Below are positions 35,779 to 47,190 of a stretch of DNA of 64,000 nt, piece after piece. The notes under the pieces are model-generated. The model was not told where the DNA came from, ran no database searches, and saw only the letters and a program-made list of their open reading frames with translations. The position numbers and the translations under genes are program-made. The stretch lies in the NCBI GenBank assembly GCA_014338405.1, contig JTDE01003233.1, positions 7,707-71,706 on the forward strand. The letters run 5' to 3'. This DNA is from Paragonimus skrjabini miyazakii. Taxonomy: Eukaryota; Platyhelminthes; Trematoda; Plagiorchiida; Troglotrematidae. Positions within the stretch are counted from its first letter, which is position 1. Each line of letters begins with the position of its first letter.

Positions 35779-36263
35779 GATTACTGATGAGTAGTCGGGG
35801 ATTTGGTTAATTTCAAGTTGAACACCACTCACAATTGATCGCAGTTGTTGCATCCCCATAGACATTCCAGTCGGCCCCTTTCGAAAAGAAGCACTAGACT
35901 CGAGTTTCGCTCTCATTAGAGCTCGTCAGTAGTGCATATCATCGCCACCGCCGGGACTTGAACCACGGACATGCTGTTCATGAGGCAACCGTGTTTACTA
36001 CTGCACCATTGACCTCACATTAGGCACGACCGAATTATCACGTGTGAACGCTCAACCACTTTCTCTTGTGAGTAATGATCAGGTAGCCCGATCGTCTCGA
36101 AATGGAGACACAGTAACTGTCCAGTTAACTCCAATCGATAACCCCGCGATTAGGACTTCCTAGACAGGTCGAGATCTCCGATCTCATTAAACCTGCTAGG
36201 CGATATTTTGTGGGTGATGTTCAACTTGAAATTAATCGAATCCCCGACTACTCATCATTAATC
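35779..36263 (-). mobile_element. S1 hammerhead retroposon with terminal inverted repeats
   Basis: Minus strand: a head region, a B box GGTTCAAGTCC (35964-35954), an intact hammerhead at 35935-35891, and the tail to 35779. The two ends are inverted copies of about 55 bp (35779-35834 and 36206-36263, sharing GATGAGTAGTCGGGGATT), unlike the direct repeats of the 11.85-kb copy. It lies in intron 2 of the carrier gene in sense orientation. It is the best preserved copy along with that at 11.85 kb. Confidence 0.85.
35891..35935 (-). ncRNA. Type I hammerhead ribozyme, intact (S1 copy 2)
   Basis: Base for base the same 45 nt as 11959-12003: GCACTA, CTGACGA, GCTCT-AATG-AGAGC, GAAA, CTCGAGT, C17, TAGTGC. 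The predicted cut lies between 35897 and 35896. The surrounding tail has diverged from the other copy (TTTCAAGTTG in place of TTTTCATATAG), so conservation of the ribozyme against a diverged background is notable. Confidence 0.9.
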
Positions 36264-38900
36264 TAAAAACCAATCTAAACCCAAGACAAACACTGGAACG
36301 AACACGGCTGTACTGACATAAAAATTCAGTGACGACATCAAGTTATGTAGCCGTCAAAGGAGCTGATGTGCAGTCTTAACAAAGTAATGGTTCAAGGTTA
36401 CACTGAATGCGGTACTTTTCAAAGTATTTGTTGGTTCAGTGTACCACACACTGTAATCAGGGATTCTGGCTTCCTTAATGAGTATATTCTGAGACGCTGT
36501 TACTGAGCTCTCATCTAGTTTAACAACGGAATGAGATTGTGAAGCGTAAACCGTAAATCGGATTCCATAAAAACACTCAAGGAAGTTAAGTTAGGGTGCT
36601 GAAGAGACCATTCGACTAGTCCATCCCGAGTGATCTACATACACGAAAATGGGTCATCCGACCACTTGCGCACACATTCGGTTTAATGAGTGGATGCTTT
36701 ATGCTGCCGATAATAGGTTCCCGTTTCATCACTCACGTTCTAATGTCTGCAGATACTTACGGAGAAGGCATTGGTTCCGTTTATTTGAACATGAAGCTAG
36801 AACGCTGCTTCGTCGATAGAGGTGTCTTCAAACTATTCAAAGTACTGTAGTCATTTCCACTGGTCAATTTTCCTATTTGTCATATTACGTGAAAGGCGAT
36901 GGGGATGGAATGTTAGACGAGTGGGTACCAACGGAATGGACCACCTGAGTCTAGGAGAAGAACCTTACGGGTTCATAATCACAACTAGTGCAACGTCTAT
37001 CTACACGTCTTTAGTTATTACACCTTCTCGACAAACTGAACACTCCACTATCAATGAACGGAGCCTGTATCGAGAAAGCGCTGCTAAACATTCAACAACC
37101 TTGCAGCAGCGGGTACCTTCTTCTTTGGATTACGAAGCGTGAACTCACTGCACGCTTAAGCCAGAAGAATTCGATAAGACCAACTCTGCTTTAGAGCTTT
37201 TCGTAGGCTCCTTCATTCACAAATTGTGCAATTTTCGCCAGCTTGTCGAAATTAGGCAACAGTCCAGGACGAAAAGTGGAACAAGTGCAATCTGGTTACG
37301 GAGCTATCCAACAAGCCACACATCGGTGGGGCGCCGTACTCCACTGCAATCTTGTACCGTATGAACTAGGGACGAACACTGGACAGGGTAACTTCATTTG
37401 GCGCGATCTGATCATGCTTATCAGTACCCAGTGGGGCAGTGTAAACAGCATAGCAAAATGTTCTCACCAGGCGGTCGTTTGAGTGTGTGAATCAATCAAT
37501 CATCAATTCCCCGGAAAAGCCCCTCATTGTTAGCATGTCGTTTAGGCTAACTGGTGTCATTCTGTGTATCAAACGCGGGTGACTGTTTGTGCCACCAAGT
37601 TCCACAACTTGTACATCCCTCAGGATGTCCATTTTTCTATCATACGCCGAACAATACACGTGGTAAAAAAAATAGGTAACGGTATCGACGTGAGTTTCCC
37701 TGGTGTTGAAGCAGTTAACTAATGAGTGAACAGAAGCTAAAAGGCCTTGAATTGTCCAACTCACAGTTGAAGTATGTAGACTACATTCACATGGAAACCA
37801 TAACATAGCTCAACCCACTTTTTGTGTGTCTCAATATGCAACAAAAAAGTATCACATATCAACGCTGTATTAAGGCCAACATCATCTGCTGCAGAGGATT
37901 ACGTGATTCAGGTTTTTCACATTTTGGTAACAAGATACAGCATATTTGTATGCCTCGAATGAACACAATTGTAGTTTTATCCGCAGAGTCATACTGGGAA
38001 CCCGCTAATTAAAAGAACAGACTGTGTACATATTTGATTTTTCACAATAGCAGGACTGGTACGTTAGCGAACAATGGTCAATTCCATTTTAAGCGGACAC
38101 TGAACCCCGATAGTATATGACTGATGACCGGTTTTTGTGTTACGAGCACAAACGAAACCAGCGGAAAAAATTACAGAAACAAAATGCATGGACGGTCTAT
38201 GGCATAAATTTTTCAGTCGTTCCAGTGTTATAAAATAAAACCGTTTTATTAAAATCGAAAAATTATCTGCTTCAGAAAATTGTCAAATCAAAACATAAAC
38301 GACTTAGCAACGGCTTGGACAATATTGTTTATTCAACAGTAGAAGATTTTTCGAACTCGGATTTTTTTGGTGTACCTGCTTTTTAAAGTCGCGGGCGGGT
38401 TCCCACTGTTGCATATGCCCCCTGCACTTTTATACAATCACCTGTTTACACCTGTTCGTCTGACTAGACGTTGGTAGTCTGGTCAAATCAGATCAGTAGA
38501 TTTCTGGTTGATGAAATGTCAGACTGGTCACGCCTGAGGCCAACAATTTATTCATGTTGGCCTCTAATTGAGAGGCATAAACCAGAGCACCATCTCGTGC
38601 TTCGTGTTCTGACCGTACGCGTTTGGTCAAGTTATGCCAACTAACGCCATCATTGCTTATTTGTGTGACACGTTTCCTGGCAACCCTTACAGTCTAACCC
38701 CGCAGTTCATTAGGAGTACGTTTAAAACGGTATTCCCTTAAACTGATTCACTGAATGAGGCAACGGTTATTGTTAAATCGCTCCTAGCGACTAAGGATTC
38801 TTCTGAGCTTTCTTGGGCCGTGCATTATATACTCAGTGAATGCAAGGGATTGAATACGTCGGAAGATCCGAATTTAGCAATGCCTTGAAATATCACAACT
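36264..38900. other. Carrier intron 2, no recognised element
   Basis: The plus frame at 36822-37142 and minus frame at 37492-37806 have no recognised domain. A CTGATGA near 38110 with partial hammerhead-like pairing is not complete. Confidence 0.4.
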
Positions 38901-38908
38901 CAAGTACT

Positions 38909-39680
38909 GTTAAATCGCCCCTGGTGATTTAGGGTAATTCACTCAGTAACGCGCATTCGACAATCCCAGTAAAGCTCATTCAAACGATCGGGTTAACGGG
39001 ACTATCTTCCAAATCCGAAGAACTTTAGAAAAGGCGATCGAAAGGATTGAAATTTATACGGTATTGTCTAGCAAAATTACAATAAAGGCACTATGTCACA
39101 TAGAATGTGAATTAACCGGATACACAAATTATCCAGCGAACGCGTTCAAAATGGAGTAACTACACACGAGTCCACAAACAGTCACCAGTCAACGTGGACT
39201 GAGCTCATTAAAATTATCGGGTGCAGATGAAGGTTAGAGCGTACTAAGCAATACTAAGAAGGAAAGCTTCAGTAGATAAGCAATGACAGGAAGAAAGTAA
39301 ACATTTTATGTGTAGTTATGCTACAAACGTGTGAGGAACAACTATCCTACAATAAGGAGACCTATTCGCAATGTTAAATCACCCGTGGCGATTTAGGGTA
39401 ATTTACTCAGTAACGCGTACTTGACAATTCCATTAACGCTTATTCAAACGATCGGGTTAACGGGACTATCATCCGAGTCCAAAAAAACGTCAGAAAAGAC
39501 GATCGAAAGGATTGGAATTTATACGGTACTGTTCAATAAAATTGAATGTGAATTAACCGGATACACAAATTATCCAGCGAACGCGTTCAAAATGGAGTAA
39601 CTACACACGAGTCCACAAACAGTCACCAGTCAACGGGAAATTAGCTCATTAAATTAATCGGGTGCAGATGAAGGTGAGGA
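38909..39680. repeat. Two-unit direct repeat of unknown family
   Basis: Units at about 38909-39243 and 39373-39680 share order and most sequence (GATTTAGGGTAATT, AAACGATCGGGTTAACGGGA, CGATCGAAAGGATT). Within them, 39103-39194 and 39544-39635 are identical over 92 bp, while the rest is clearly diverged. A third short piece of the unit start lies near 38775. It codes nothing. Confidence 0.85.
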
Positions 39681-39814
39681 CGTGTCAAACAATATCAGGA
39701 CGCTGGAAGAATCACTCAGGTCTGGATATAATTTCTACCTAAGCTTCAGGTTGAACCGTATGATGGATCTCCACGACGGTTTTACGGGTTTCTTCTTCGA
39801 AAACAATGTAGCAA

Positions 39815-40163
39815 GTAGATTGAACGATGACAACAACAACGTGGTCACAAAATATGAAGACCCTGACTACACCACTGAGCAACGTGGGTAGGTGTCGCCT
39901 GCCTGGCTGGGGTCCTCGTGATCACTCAAACCGCTGGTTAGAGACGCTATCCGAGATGACGATGTGTCGCAGTCAATGGCGTACCTGTATCCATTCCATT
40001 TCCGCTTCTTCCTCTTAGTCTTTTTTCAATAATTTCCACCCTTCTTAGTAACGTTTTCTTCTAGGATATTCCACGTCACTGTTGAGGTGAGCGGCGGCCC
40101 GAGCCACAGTACCTTTTGGTCAGGCTCATGGCTGTTATGATGATGATGATGATGATGATGCTT
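39815..40163 (+). mobile_element. RTE-like LINE family A, 3' end fragment
   Basis: Reads RCRLPGWGPRDHSNRWLETL then SEMTMCRSQWRTCIHSIS and a stop, the conserved C-terminus of family A. The UTR follows (TCTAGGATATTCCACGTCAC) and an ATG-repeat tail at 40138-40160. A 5'-truncated insertion, antisense to the carrier gene. Confidence 0.88.
40138..40160. repeat. (ATG)n tail microsatellite
   Basis: About seven ATG units at the 3' end of the family A insertion, the usual RTE-type tail. Confidence 0.9.
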
Positions 40164-40380
40164 TCATATTTGATTTATTGTTGCCGAGGTTTCAAGACTG
40201 TTCAAGTCTACCGGTAGAATCTGGATTCAGCTATTTGAAGTGAGATGGGAATTTCTCAGTCCATATATTTTATGTAACGGATTCGATGTCGGACGAACGG
40301 TCCCATATCATTCCAATTAGCCAATCGGACCGTAGTTATGTGAACAGACAACTGTCCGGTTCTACCCTATCTGAATTGTG

Positions 40381-40812
40381 TTTCCTTCTTTATCTGCTGA
40401 CCCCTCGAAACCTGAATTATCTTCTGTCTGCACCGCCACTTCTGGAGATTACCTACCATGTATATTCAAAACTTCCGCAAACACGTTTTGTCTCATATTC
40501 GATAAACATTTTTACTGTTCATATCTCCGTATCAGGTTGGGAATCAAGTTGTTCAATCGAGTACACGATTGCAGTGGGGATAATCTAACAGTTTTCTCTG
40601 AAGAAAGTGGAAATAGTTGGTTTCCTCAAATTGGAAGAAAAACAATGAGAGGAGGTGGTCCACGTGATTTTCTCCGGGATCGCGTTTTGTACATTCTGAG
40701 AACACGTGAACTGATTAATAATCCTATTGAAGTCGTTCGCTTGTTTAAAATTAATTACATATTCACACGTGGACAGAGTGTACGAAATGCTACTTCAGAG
40801 AACATAACATGA
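40381..40812 (+). CDS. Unassigned open segment, possible exon (weak CUB-like pattern)
   Basis: About 144 open codons following a TGA. Residues include SVCTATSGDYLPCIFKTSAN, FCLIFDKHFYCSYLRIRLGI and DCSGDNLTVFSEESGNSWF. Four cysteines and an I-x-L-x-I-x-L-F...C-x-x-D-x-L-x-V-F run faintly recall a CUB domain, a family expanded in flatworms. There is no convincing signal peptide, no partner exon was found, and the reading may be chance. It lies on the strand opposite to the carrier gene, within its intron 2. Confidence 0.2.
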   Translation, partial: FPSLSADPSKPELSSVCTATSGDYLPCIFKTSANTFCLIFDKHFYCSYLRIRLGIKLFNRVHDCSGDNLTVFSEESGNSWFPQIGRKTMRGGGPRDFLRDRVLYILRTRELINNPIEVVRLFKINYIFTRGQSVRNATSENIT

Positions 40813-43800
40813 TTCACATATTTTCACAAACTATACTCGATAACTCAAGGTGGTCTATGGTAGAGATGGGCGGGTGGGAACTGTGAATAAGTTAGGAATA
40901 TATCGATCGTTGGCGTCAAATGCAATCAGCACTGGACAGCCTCACAATCTGGAAACCGAATGAATCAGGGAGGTTGACTAGTCTAAAATGGTCATTCGGT
41001 TGACTGTGTCAACCTAGAACAGCACTTACACGTGAAGGTAAAACTTTCCGTTAATCCATGCGTAAAGCGAGAAATACGGATACTTAGAGTAAATGATCTG
41101 CCACCAAGACTACTGTCGATACTCAATCAAACTGACACGGTCGATCCATCAAGCACGCATAAAATGACTCACCTCATATATGGTCATCTTGCAGCGACTA
41201 CACAATCCATGTACATCAAGGTCAAATTAGGTCTGAGTTTTGGTGTCCTTAAAATGTTGTGCGGCAGTGGTAATAAAATACAGTCGATGTTGGCGATGTA
41301 GGAGGTAGGAAGCAGTCAGAAATGGATGGAAAGTCATTAGACGATGACATCACATAATCTCCCAATAGATTCTCAGTTTCCTGCATAAGGGAGACGAAAC
41401 GCTGTTAAACTCATCCAGAGCATGACCAGAAGTAAACGGTTTCGATCAAACTGTCTTCAGAGAATGGTTGTCTTCTCTGTTAGTGGCTCCTTTAGGTCGA
41501 CCGCTTCCCAGGGCCTTTTGAAACTGCCATGCTTTTACAAATGTTATTCATGAACAAACTGTTTGACTTCATTCGTACTAAATTTGGTGCGGATATCCAA
41601 CATATAGTTAGTCCAGTAACGTGGTTTTCTCAAACCCTAACTTTGACACTCTTCTGTATACTGCCTAGGAACACTGATTGAGTTTTGTTACCATCGCCGT
41701 TGCCCGAAGCTAAAAAAGCACCGACCCAGACATGATTTGACAGTGTGTGACTGTTGACGTAAGCACAGTAAACAACTTAAATTAGCACAGGCGAATTACT
41801 AACTGAGTTAGTAATATTTATCAAATATTGTGGTTGATGATATTCGCTTTTTGGATACGTCCGGCACAGTAATAGGAGCCGCAGGATGTATTCGCGCATA
41901 CGTCACACGATGAGTGGCTTGCGCTGAACCACGTATCCAGTGTAAACCCAAAGGAATGATTGATTGGAAGTCCATTTACTTTTGCTTGGCTAGCTAGTGA
42001 GCCACCATGGAAGTAACACTTTTCTATCGAAAGGACAGATAGAAAAACTTTCCAACCACAAATTCTACGCTGGAAATAAAGCAAGAATAGATTCACTATA
42101 TGAATAGAAGTTGAACCTAGACAAAGCTCAAAACGTGCATGCCGACGGACGGGTGTATGTGCGAAACGTCTGAAAATGTGCGGTTTGGACCATAATTCAA
42201 ATGAACGCACTACACAGAGTAAGTAACATCCGGTGCTTCACGTGTACGATAAAGTACATCTAACAACCAGACAAACAGACGCTAATTTTAACGAACACAG
42301 AACAGGCACGTTGTGTACGAAATCAGGCCTCAGTTTGGATCACAAGTGTACGTTGACCCGGCTCAGGTGAAAGGTAACCGACAACAACACTTCTAGATAA
42401 GCTACTTGTTTAATTTCGAACAGTTACAACCATTGGAAAATAAGTCGTCCATCACAAAACGATTGGCAGCGAATGACGTTAAACAGGCGAAAATGGTGTA
42501 AACAATCACGTCTAAAATAAATGACACACGTAGAGAATGGTTATTTAGCCGAAGAGGCATCGAGGTCTACAATAATCAGTGCGGGCATCCAAATATCAGC
42601 AGATGATTCGGCAACACCGAACGTCGAAACTTTGTGATGAGCTTGGATGAAATGAACAACATTACTAACGACTACAAACATCACAGCTTCTTATTCAACT
42701 CATATGCCGATAAAAACAAAATATATGTGTATCAGATGGAAGTGAATGCTAAGGGAGCGAACTAGAAATGGGAGAGTTGTCACATTGTGTCCTTGTTTTT
42801 CTAGTCCAGCCGGAAAGGTTAACCTGATTTCCGCTGATAAAGACTGCATTGAAAAATACACGGAGATGCAGGATGAGTGCACATTCACGTGCGCTTTACA
42901 TCCATTCTTATCTTGTCCTTACTAAATCATCGTTACATGACCATTAGACATCAGATTTGGGATTCCGGTTTGAGTACATGTTGAAGTGAAAACGACTTAA
43001 GATAGTTCAGCGGACAATTACAGTTACATAAAGTTAACATATATGATTAACCGTTCTGCATATAGGAGCGAGCACAAGTCCGTCATAAACCCGTTTTAAA
43101 CAGACGAATATCGTTTGTAGCTCCACATCGATGCGGCCATTATAAATTCCAGATATGCATCCATTCACCTCAATTGCCAAACTCATCTTCATGGGGCCAA
43201 TGTATGCAACGCCGCAAACAGACTGACGGTGACAAATTAGTTCAGAATTAGGGGACAGCATCCGAACTTTAAAAGAAGAAGGTGTAACTGTCTGGTTGGA
43301 CAAGCAAAAAACGGGGCTGTGTGATTACGAGTTCTTGTTGTAACAACATGTTGGGGAGTTCATTATTTCTCGTCCAGAACCGCCTCCGTCCTCGAGAAAA
43401 ACGAGTAATCCAATCAGAATTAGCGGAACTCTCCAGAACGGTCGAGAGGTAACCTTGGCTACTTTCTTACCTGTCCGACCTTTATTCCGCTACGCTCATT
43501 TGTGGCTTAGTGACCCTGACTATATTTTTCGGTAACTGTCTCTCTGTTTTCTTATTCAAGAAGGTTTGTAGATCGCAACGCACCATATAAATAATTTGTA
43601 GTTTTCGCCTTATCGCTCACGTTTTTGGAGCTGAACAAAGCTGTTTTTCGCACGCGTCTTTTGGTTTGTCTTGGGTGCAATTACGGGGATATTCGCGGTA
43701 TTTTTGGGACCGAGATTTTTCGTGCCAATTATAACCAGGAGGAGAATCCAAATGTTATCAAGCGCACTACTATATCGAGGACGAACCAGCGTATTCGTTC

Positions 43801-45125
43801 GAGGGATTACAACACAAACTCTAACGGACGCCATATCACGTCAAAACGTTTATCACTTTGTGGGATAAGGAAAAACGCACTTTCAGCTTTGCTGTGTCAA
43901 TTACAACCTACAGTTCTCTATCGGCTTTGTATGTTGTGGTGACTCTTGATGGACAACTGATACCGATCAAAGTAGGTTCGAAATCTCCAGGCCTCTTTTT
44001 AGAATAAAAACATCTTGCATTGTCAAACGACGTTCTGGTGGAACAGGAACTGCTGGACTGAAGGTACTATCCTGATCACACTGTATCTAATTATTCTCGT
44101 CACGTGCTATTACGACATCCTGAAAACGCAGCCGATTATATGGTTTACTTCTTATGTAGAAGAGATGCATGGACTGGCACAGCTTAAGGTCAACAGAAGC
44201 TATTCAGCCTGGTGTGTGGTTTACCGTGTAAAGTGTCAGGCGTTTGCATAATGCAATTTCCTCTAGTAATCGGGCACCGACTGTCCAATGCTCTAGACGA
44301 AGAGGTACGCAATCACACAGCCTAAGAGACTGTCCATCGTTGACCCCCTCCCATATCGGCGTTTCAGTAGAAATTAACAAGTCCCTGAGATTATTCGTGA
44401 GCAGACTGATAGCCGATGCGTGCGTACGAACGAAACCCTTAGTTCAAGATTCAAATACTCTAGTCCACTAAATCTAAACCAACTCATCGCCATCAGTCTT
44501 ATGTTTAGTACTGTGTACTTGTCGCACACATCGGTCGAATGGAGAGGATCTTATCACTTAGATGAACGAACAATTGCGGAGATGAGTAGTGAACGCCCAA
44601 GGCTCCCTGCAGCTAAATCACGAAGCATGTGCCAGACGGTGGACATGCCGTCCAGTTGGCTTCACTATGCACGATCAACCGGTAGAGACATGCAAGTCTA
44701 ATACGTCTTGCTGAGACGGCATCTATCTGAAACCATAAACGACTTTTGTGTGTTCAGAGTAGGCTCATGATAGGCCTGTGTCTGCCCCCGTGAACAGAAA
44801 CATTAACAGAAAATGCTATTTGTATGTTAATGTGCTTACCTGCTGAATTACTCTGGATTATTTCGGTATACAGTGTGTAGTAACAAAATAATAATCGAAT
44901 GAAAGACTACGAAAGCTGATTATAGTATAAACAGCATTGTGTTGTTCAAAACTAAAATCATAACTCTAAATACCACACATGAACACGAGGCAGTCACGAC
45001 AACCGAACTTGAGCCCCAGACCGTAAGATCGATAGTTATACGTCATTCTCACTGAGTCGCCACCAACTCACGAGCAAATAACACAAAAGGAAGAAAGAAT
45101 GTGCACAAATTCGAACAAAACATAC
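40813..45125. other. Carrier intron 2, distal part, no recognised element
   Basis: Open frames at 41821-42210 (minus), 43034-43303 (minus), 43625-43942 (plus) and 44244-44701 (plus) lack recognisable motifs. No repeat family from elsewhere in the window is seen. Confidence 0.4.
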
Positions 45126-45187
45126 CGCTCATTTGCATTCGAGTTTTGATCAAATCCAAAGGTTGAACACACATTGTGGCAGCCATT
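45126..45187 (-). CDS. SLC25A11: SLC25A11-like exon 2 (residues 23-42, first carrier signature)
   Basis: A 62-bp exon after a pyrimidine-rich acceptor ending CTTACAG, with donor GTATGT. It codes MAATMCVQPLDLIKTRMQMS, which contains the first carrier motif P-x-D-x-x-K-x-R (P31, D33, K36, R38 in the joined protein) at the end of helix 1. One base completes the Gly left by exon 1 and one base opens the next Gly. It is too short for ordinary ORF finding and was located by looking for the QPLDL motif between splice signals. Confidence 0.92.
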
Positions 45188-45799
45188 CTGTAAGGGTACG
45201 GAAAGAGCATGAGCACAGAAGGAAACCGAGCAACAAAACATGTGTAGTTTTGAAGAAACTAAACAAAAACTTCGACATCTTAACGGTTTGTCTAAGCAAA
45301 AACATATGGTAGATGGAGCCGGAATCAGCCTTACATTATGTGGTGCTCAAGTTTATCACTTTTCGGTCTTTATTTTCCAACGGTCATCAAAATGACGCTG
45401 TTCACTCTGAGCAGTCCAGTGGATTCTATCTTTCACGAGGTTACGTTTTGGAGGTTTAATGCAATCGGATCAGCTCACTCATCAAGAACAACCGACTGTT
45501 TTTGTATGCACGGTGTGTGTGTGCGACCAAACAACATATCCGTGTCTCACGTGAAGTCCGAAGATCACTGTTACAGTAATTTGGCATGCGTCTGTCAAAT
45601 GGTGCAAATTGGCTTGAATACCTTCATCTCGTGTTCCACTGATGTTGAATAGAAATGTTGAAGTTTTTTAACCAAAACAGATGACAAAAACAACGGTTAA
45701 ATAATACGTTGCAGAGATAGTGAGTAGTGCTATTTCTTATACATTTCTAGTGATCCCAAGACCATCGCCACCGGTCAGGCAAGAGTAGGTATGGTGGTT

Positions 45800-45955
45800 T
45801 GTTTTCGTGGTGTAGGCACCTTGACGTTGTATGTTTGAAGATAGACGTAATTGTCCAACGGTAGTTAGGTACTCTCCCTTCTCCCTCTGTTTTTCTTTAT
45901 TACAGTTTGTTTTTCATCTATGGTTGTGCAGCACCACAGAGGACCACTGATGTGA
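45800..45955 (+). mobile_element. RTE-like LINE family B, 3' UTR remnant
   Basis: GGTGTAGGCACCTTGACGTT, TATGTTTGAAGATAGACGTA and the final CCACTGATGTGAAG region match the B 3' UTR at 22430-22590, with many changes. It has no coding part. Confidence 0.7.
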
Positions 45956-46649
45956 AGCTGACTAAGCTGGCGATTTGCACAAAACTAGATGAACACGTTG
46001 TGCAAAAAAGTGTGCGGTTGCGGTGAAACTCGCTTGCACATTAAGTGTTTTATGTTCAAAATAAACAACCTGACAATACCTAATGATCCTCATCCTCAAA
46101 CAAGGACGAAGTTGGCCGTGGAGTGTCGGTTTGAGGGTGAGTATTATGAAGTAGTACAATCATCCTTTAGAGCCCTTCTGATCGCAGTCAATGCATACTG
46201 GCAAGCCGAAGTGTCCTGTGTCCATCCACACTAACGAAGTGTGAACAAGATACACTGTTGCTACAATGGTAGTGATGTATGAACAGGTGGGAACGTTTAC
46301 GAGGTGATTCCGGTTGACTTACTATCAGTAAACCTAGTGTACATCTGAGATGAGACGAACAGTCTAATGCAATGTTGCCTAACGTTTTTATAAAAAAAAT
46401 CAGCAGACCGATAAAAAAGACCGATAAAAATTAAGAAAGGTTTATAGACCATCACAACCATCACCATAGACAGAAATGATGCCTTAGTTTGAAGATAAAA
46501 AGAGAAATGGAATTGGACCTGCTACTTGAAACTCTTGTCTAAACACTAGCAATCAACGTCAAGTATCTTACGCTATGTAAAAAGACAATTGAGTTGTCTA
46601 CAAAATGAAACCAGACAGTTGAGACCACAGGGAAACTAATTTGCAAATG

Positions 46650-47190
46650 ATGTTTTACCTTCACTTACGACTGTCATCCATATTCCTAAACATTTCCAGA
46701 CAGAGGCCAGACGGATCACCAGGACCCCAACCGAAGGGATGAACAGGACTTACGGTTCCTAACTGATTAGTGCCTACTTCCATTTTATTCTGCTCCAGTG
46801 AACCGGAGGTTGAGCTAGAAGTGTATGCAGTGGTAAACGATGAGTTGCCATACTTAATACACGACCTTTCCGTCGAAATGACCATATTTTGGAGATCTGG
46901 GTAAGTTAGCTTGACTGAGCCTTACAGACAAAAACTCCTCTACTCTCCTGGTTATTTACCCGCTGATGTTATTCGATGGACGTAGCTGAACGCAAACAAC
47001 GACTATCAAAGACTTGAACATGTTGTACATCATCATCCTTTAAAGATCGCGTTTCGTAGAAGTAAGGTGAAACTGTTCGAAATGTGGTCTTATAAGTGCG
47101 ATCTTTAAGCGCTAGTTGAATGTCTGTGTCATATAAGAGAACACAGCACCAACCGTTCAGGCAGAAGGAAGACACATACTTAGCTGGATG
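46650..47190 (-). mobile_element. RTE-like LINE, decayed RT C-terminal fragment
   Basis: In minus-strand order: LKDRTYKTTFRTVSPYFYET (cf. LKGRVYQTTVRAVLLYGSET in family B), VQHVQVFDSRCLRSATSIE, then after decay FGWGPGDPSGLCLEMFRNMD (cf. GWGPRDHSNRWLETLSEM). The order and spacing fit one old insertion in carrier intron 1. Confidence 0.65.

Noticed and set aside
38105..38215. CTGATGA followed by a stem (TTTGTG/CACAAA) and GAAA, then a distant GGTC
   Set aside because: Three extra bases sit between the core and helix II, and helix I pairs over only one base, so it is most likely coincidence.
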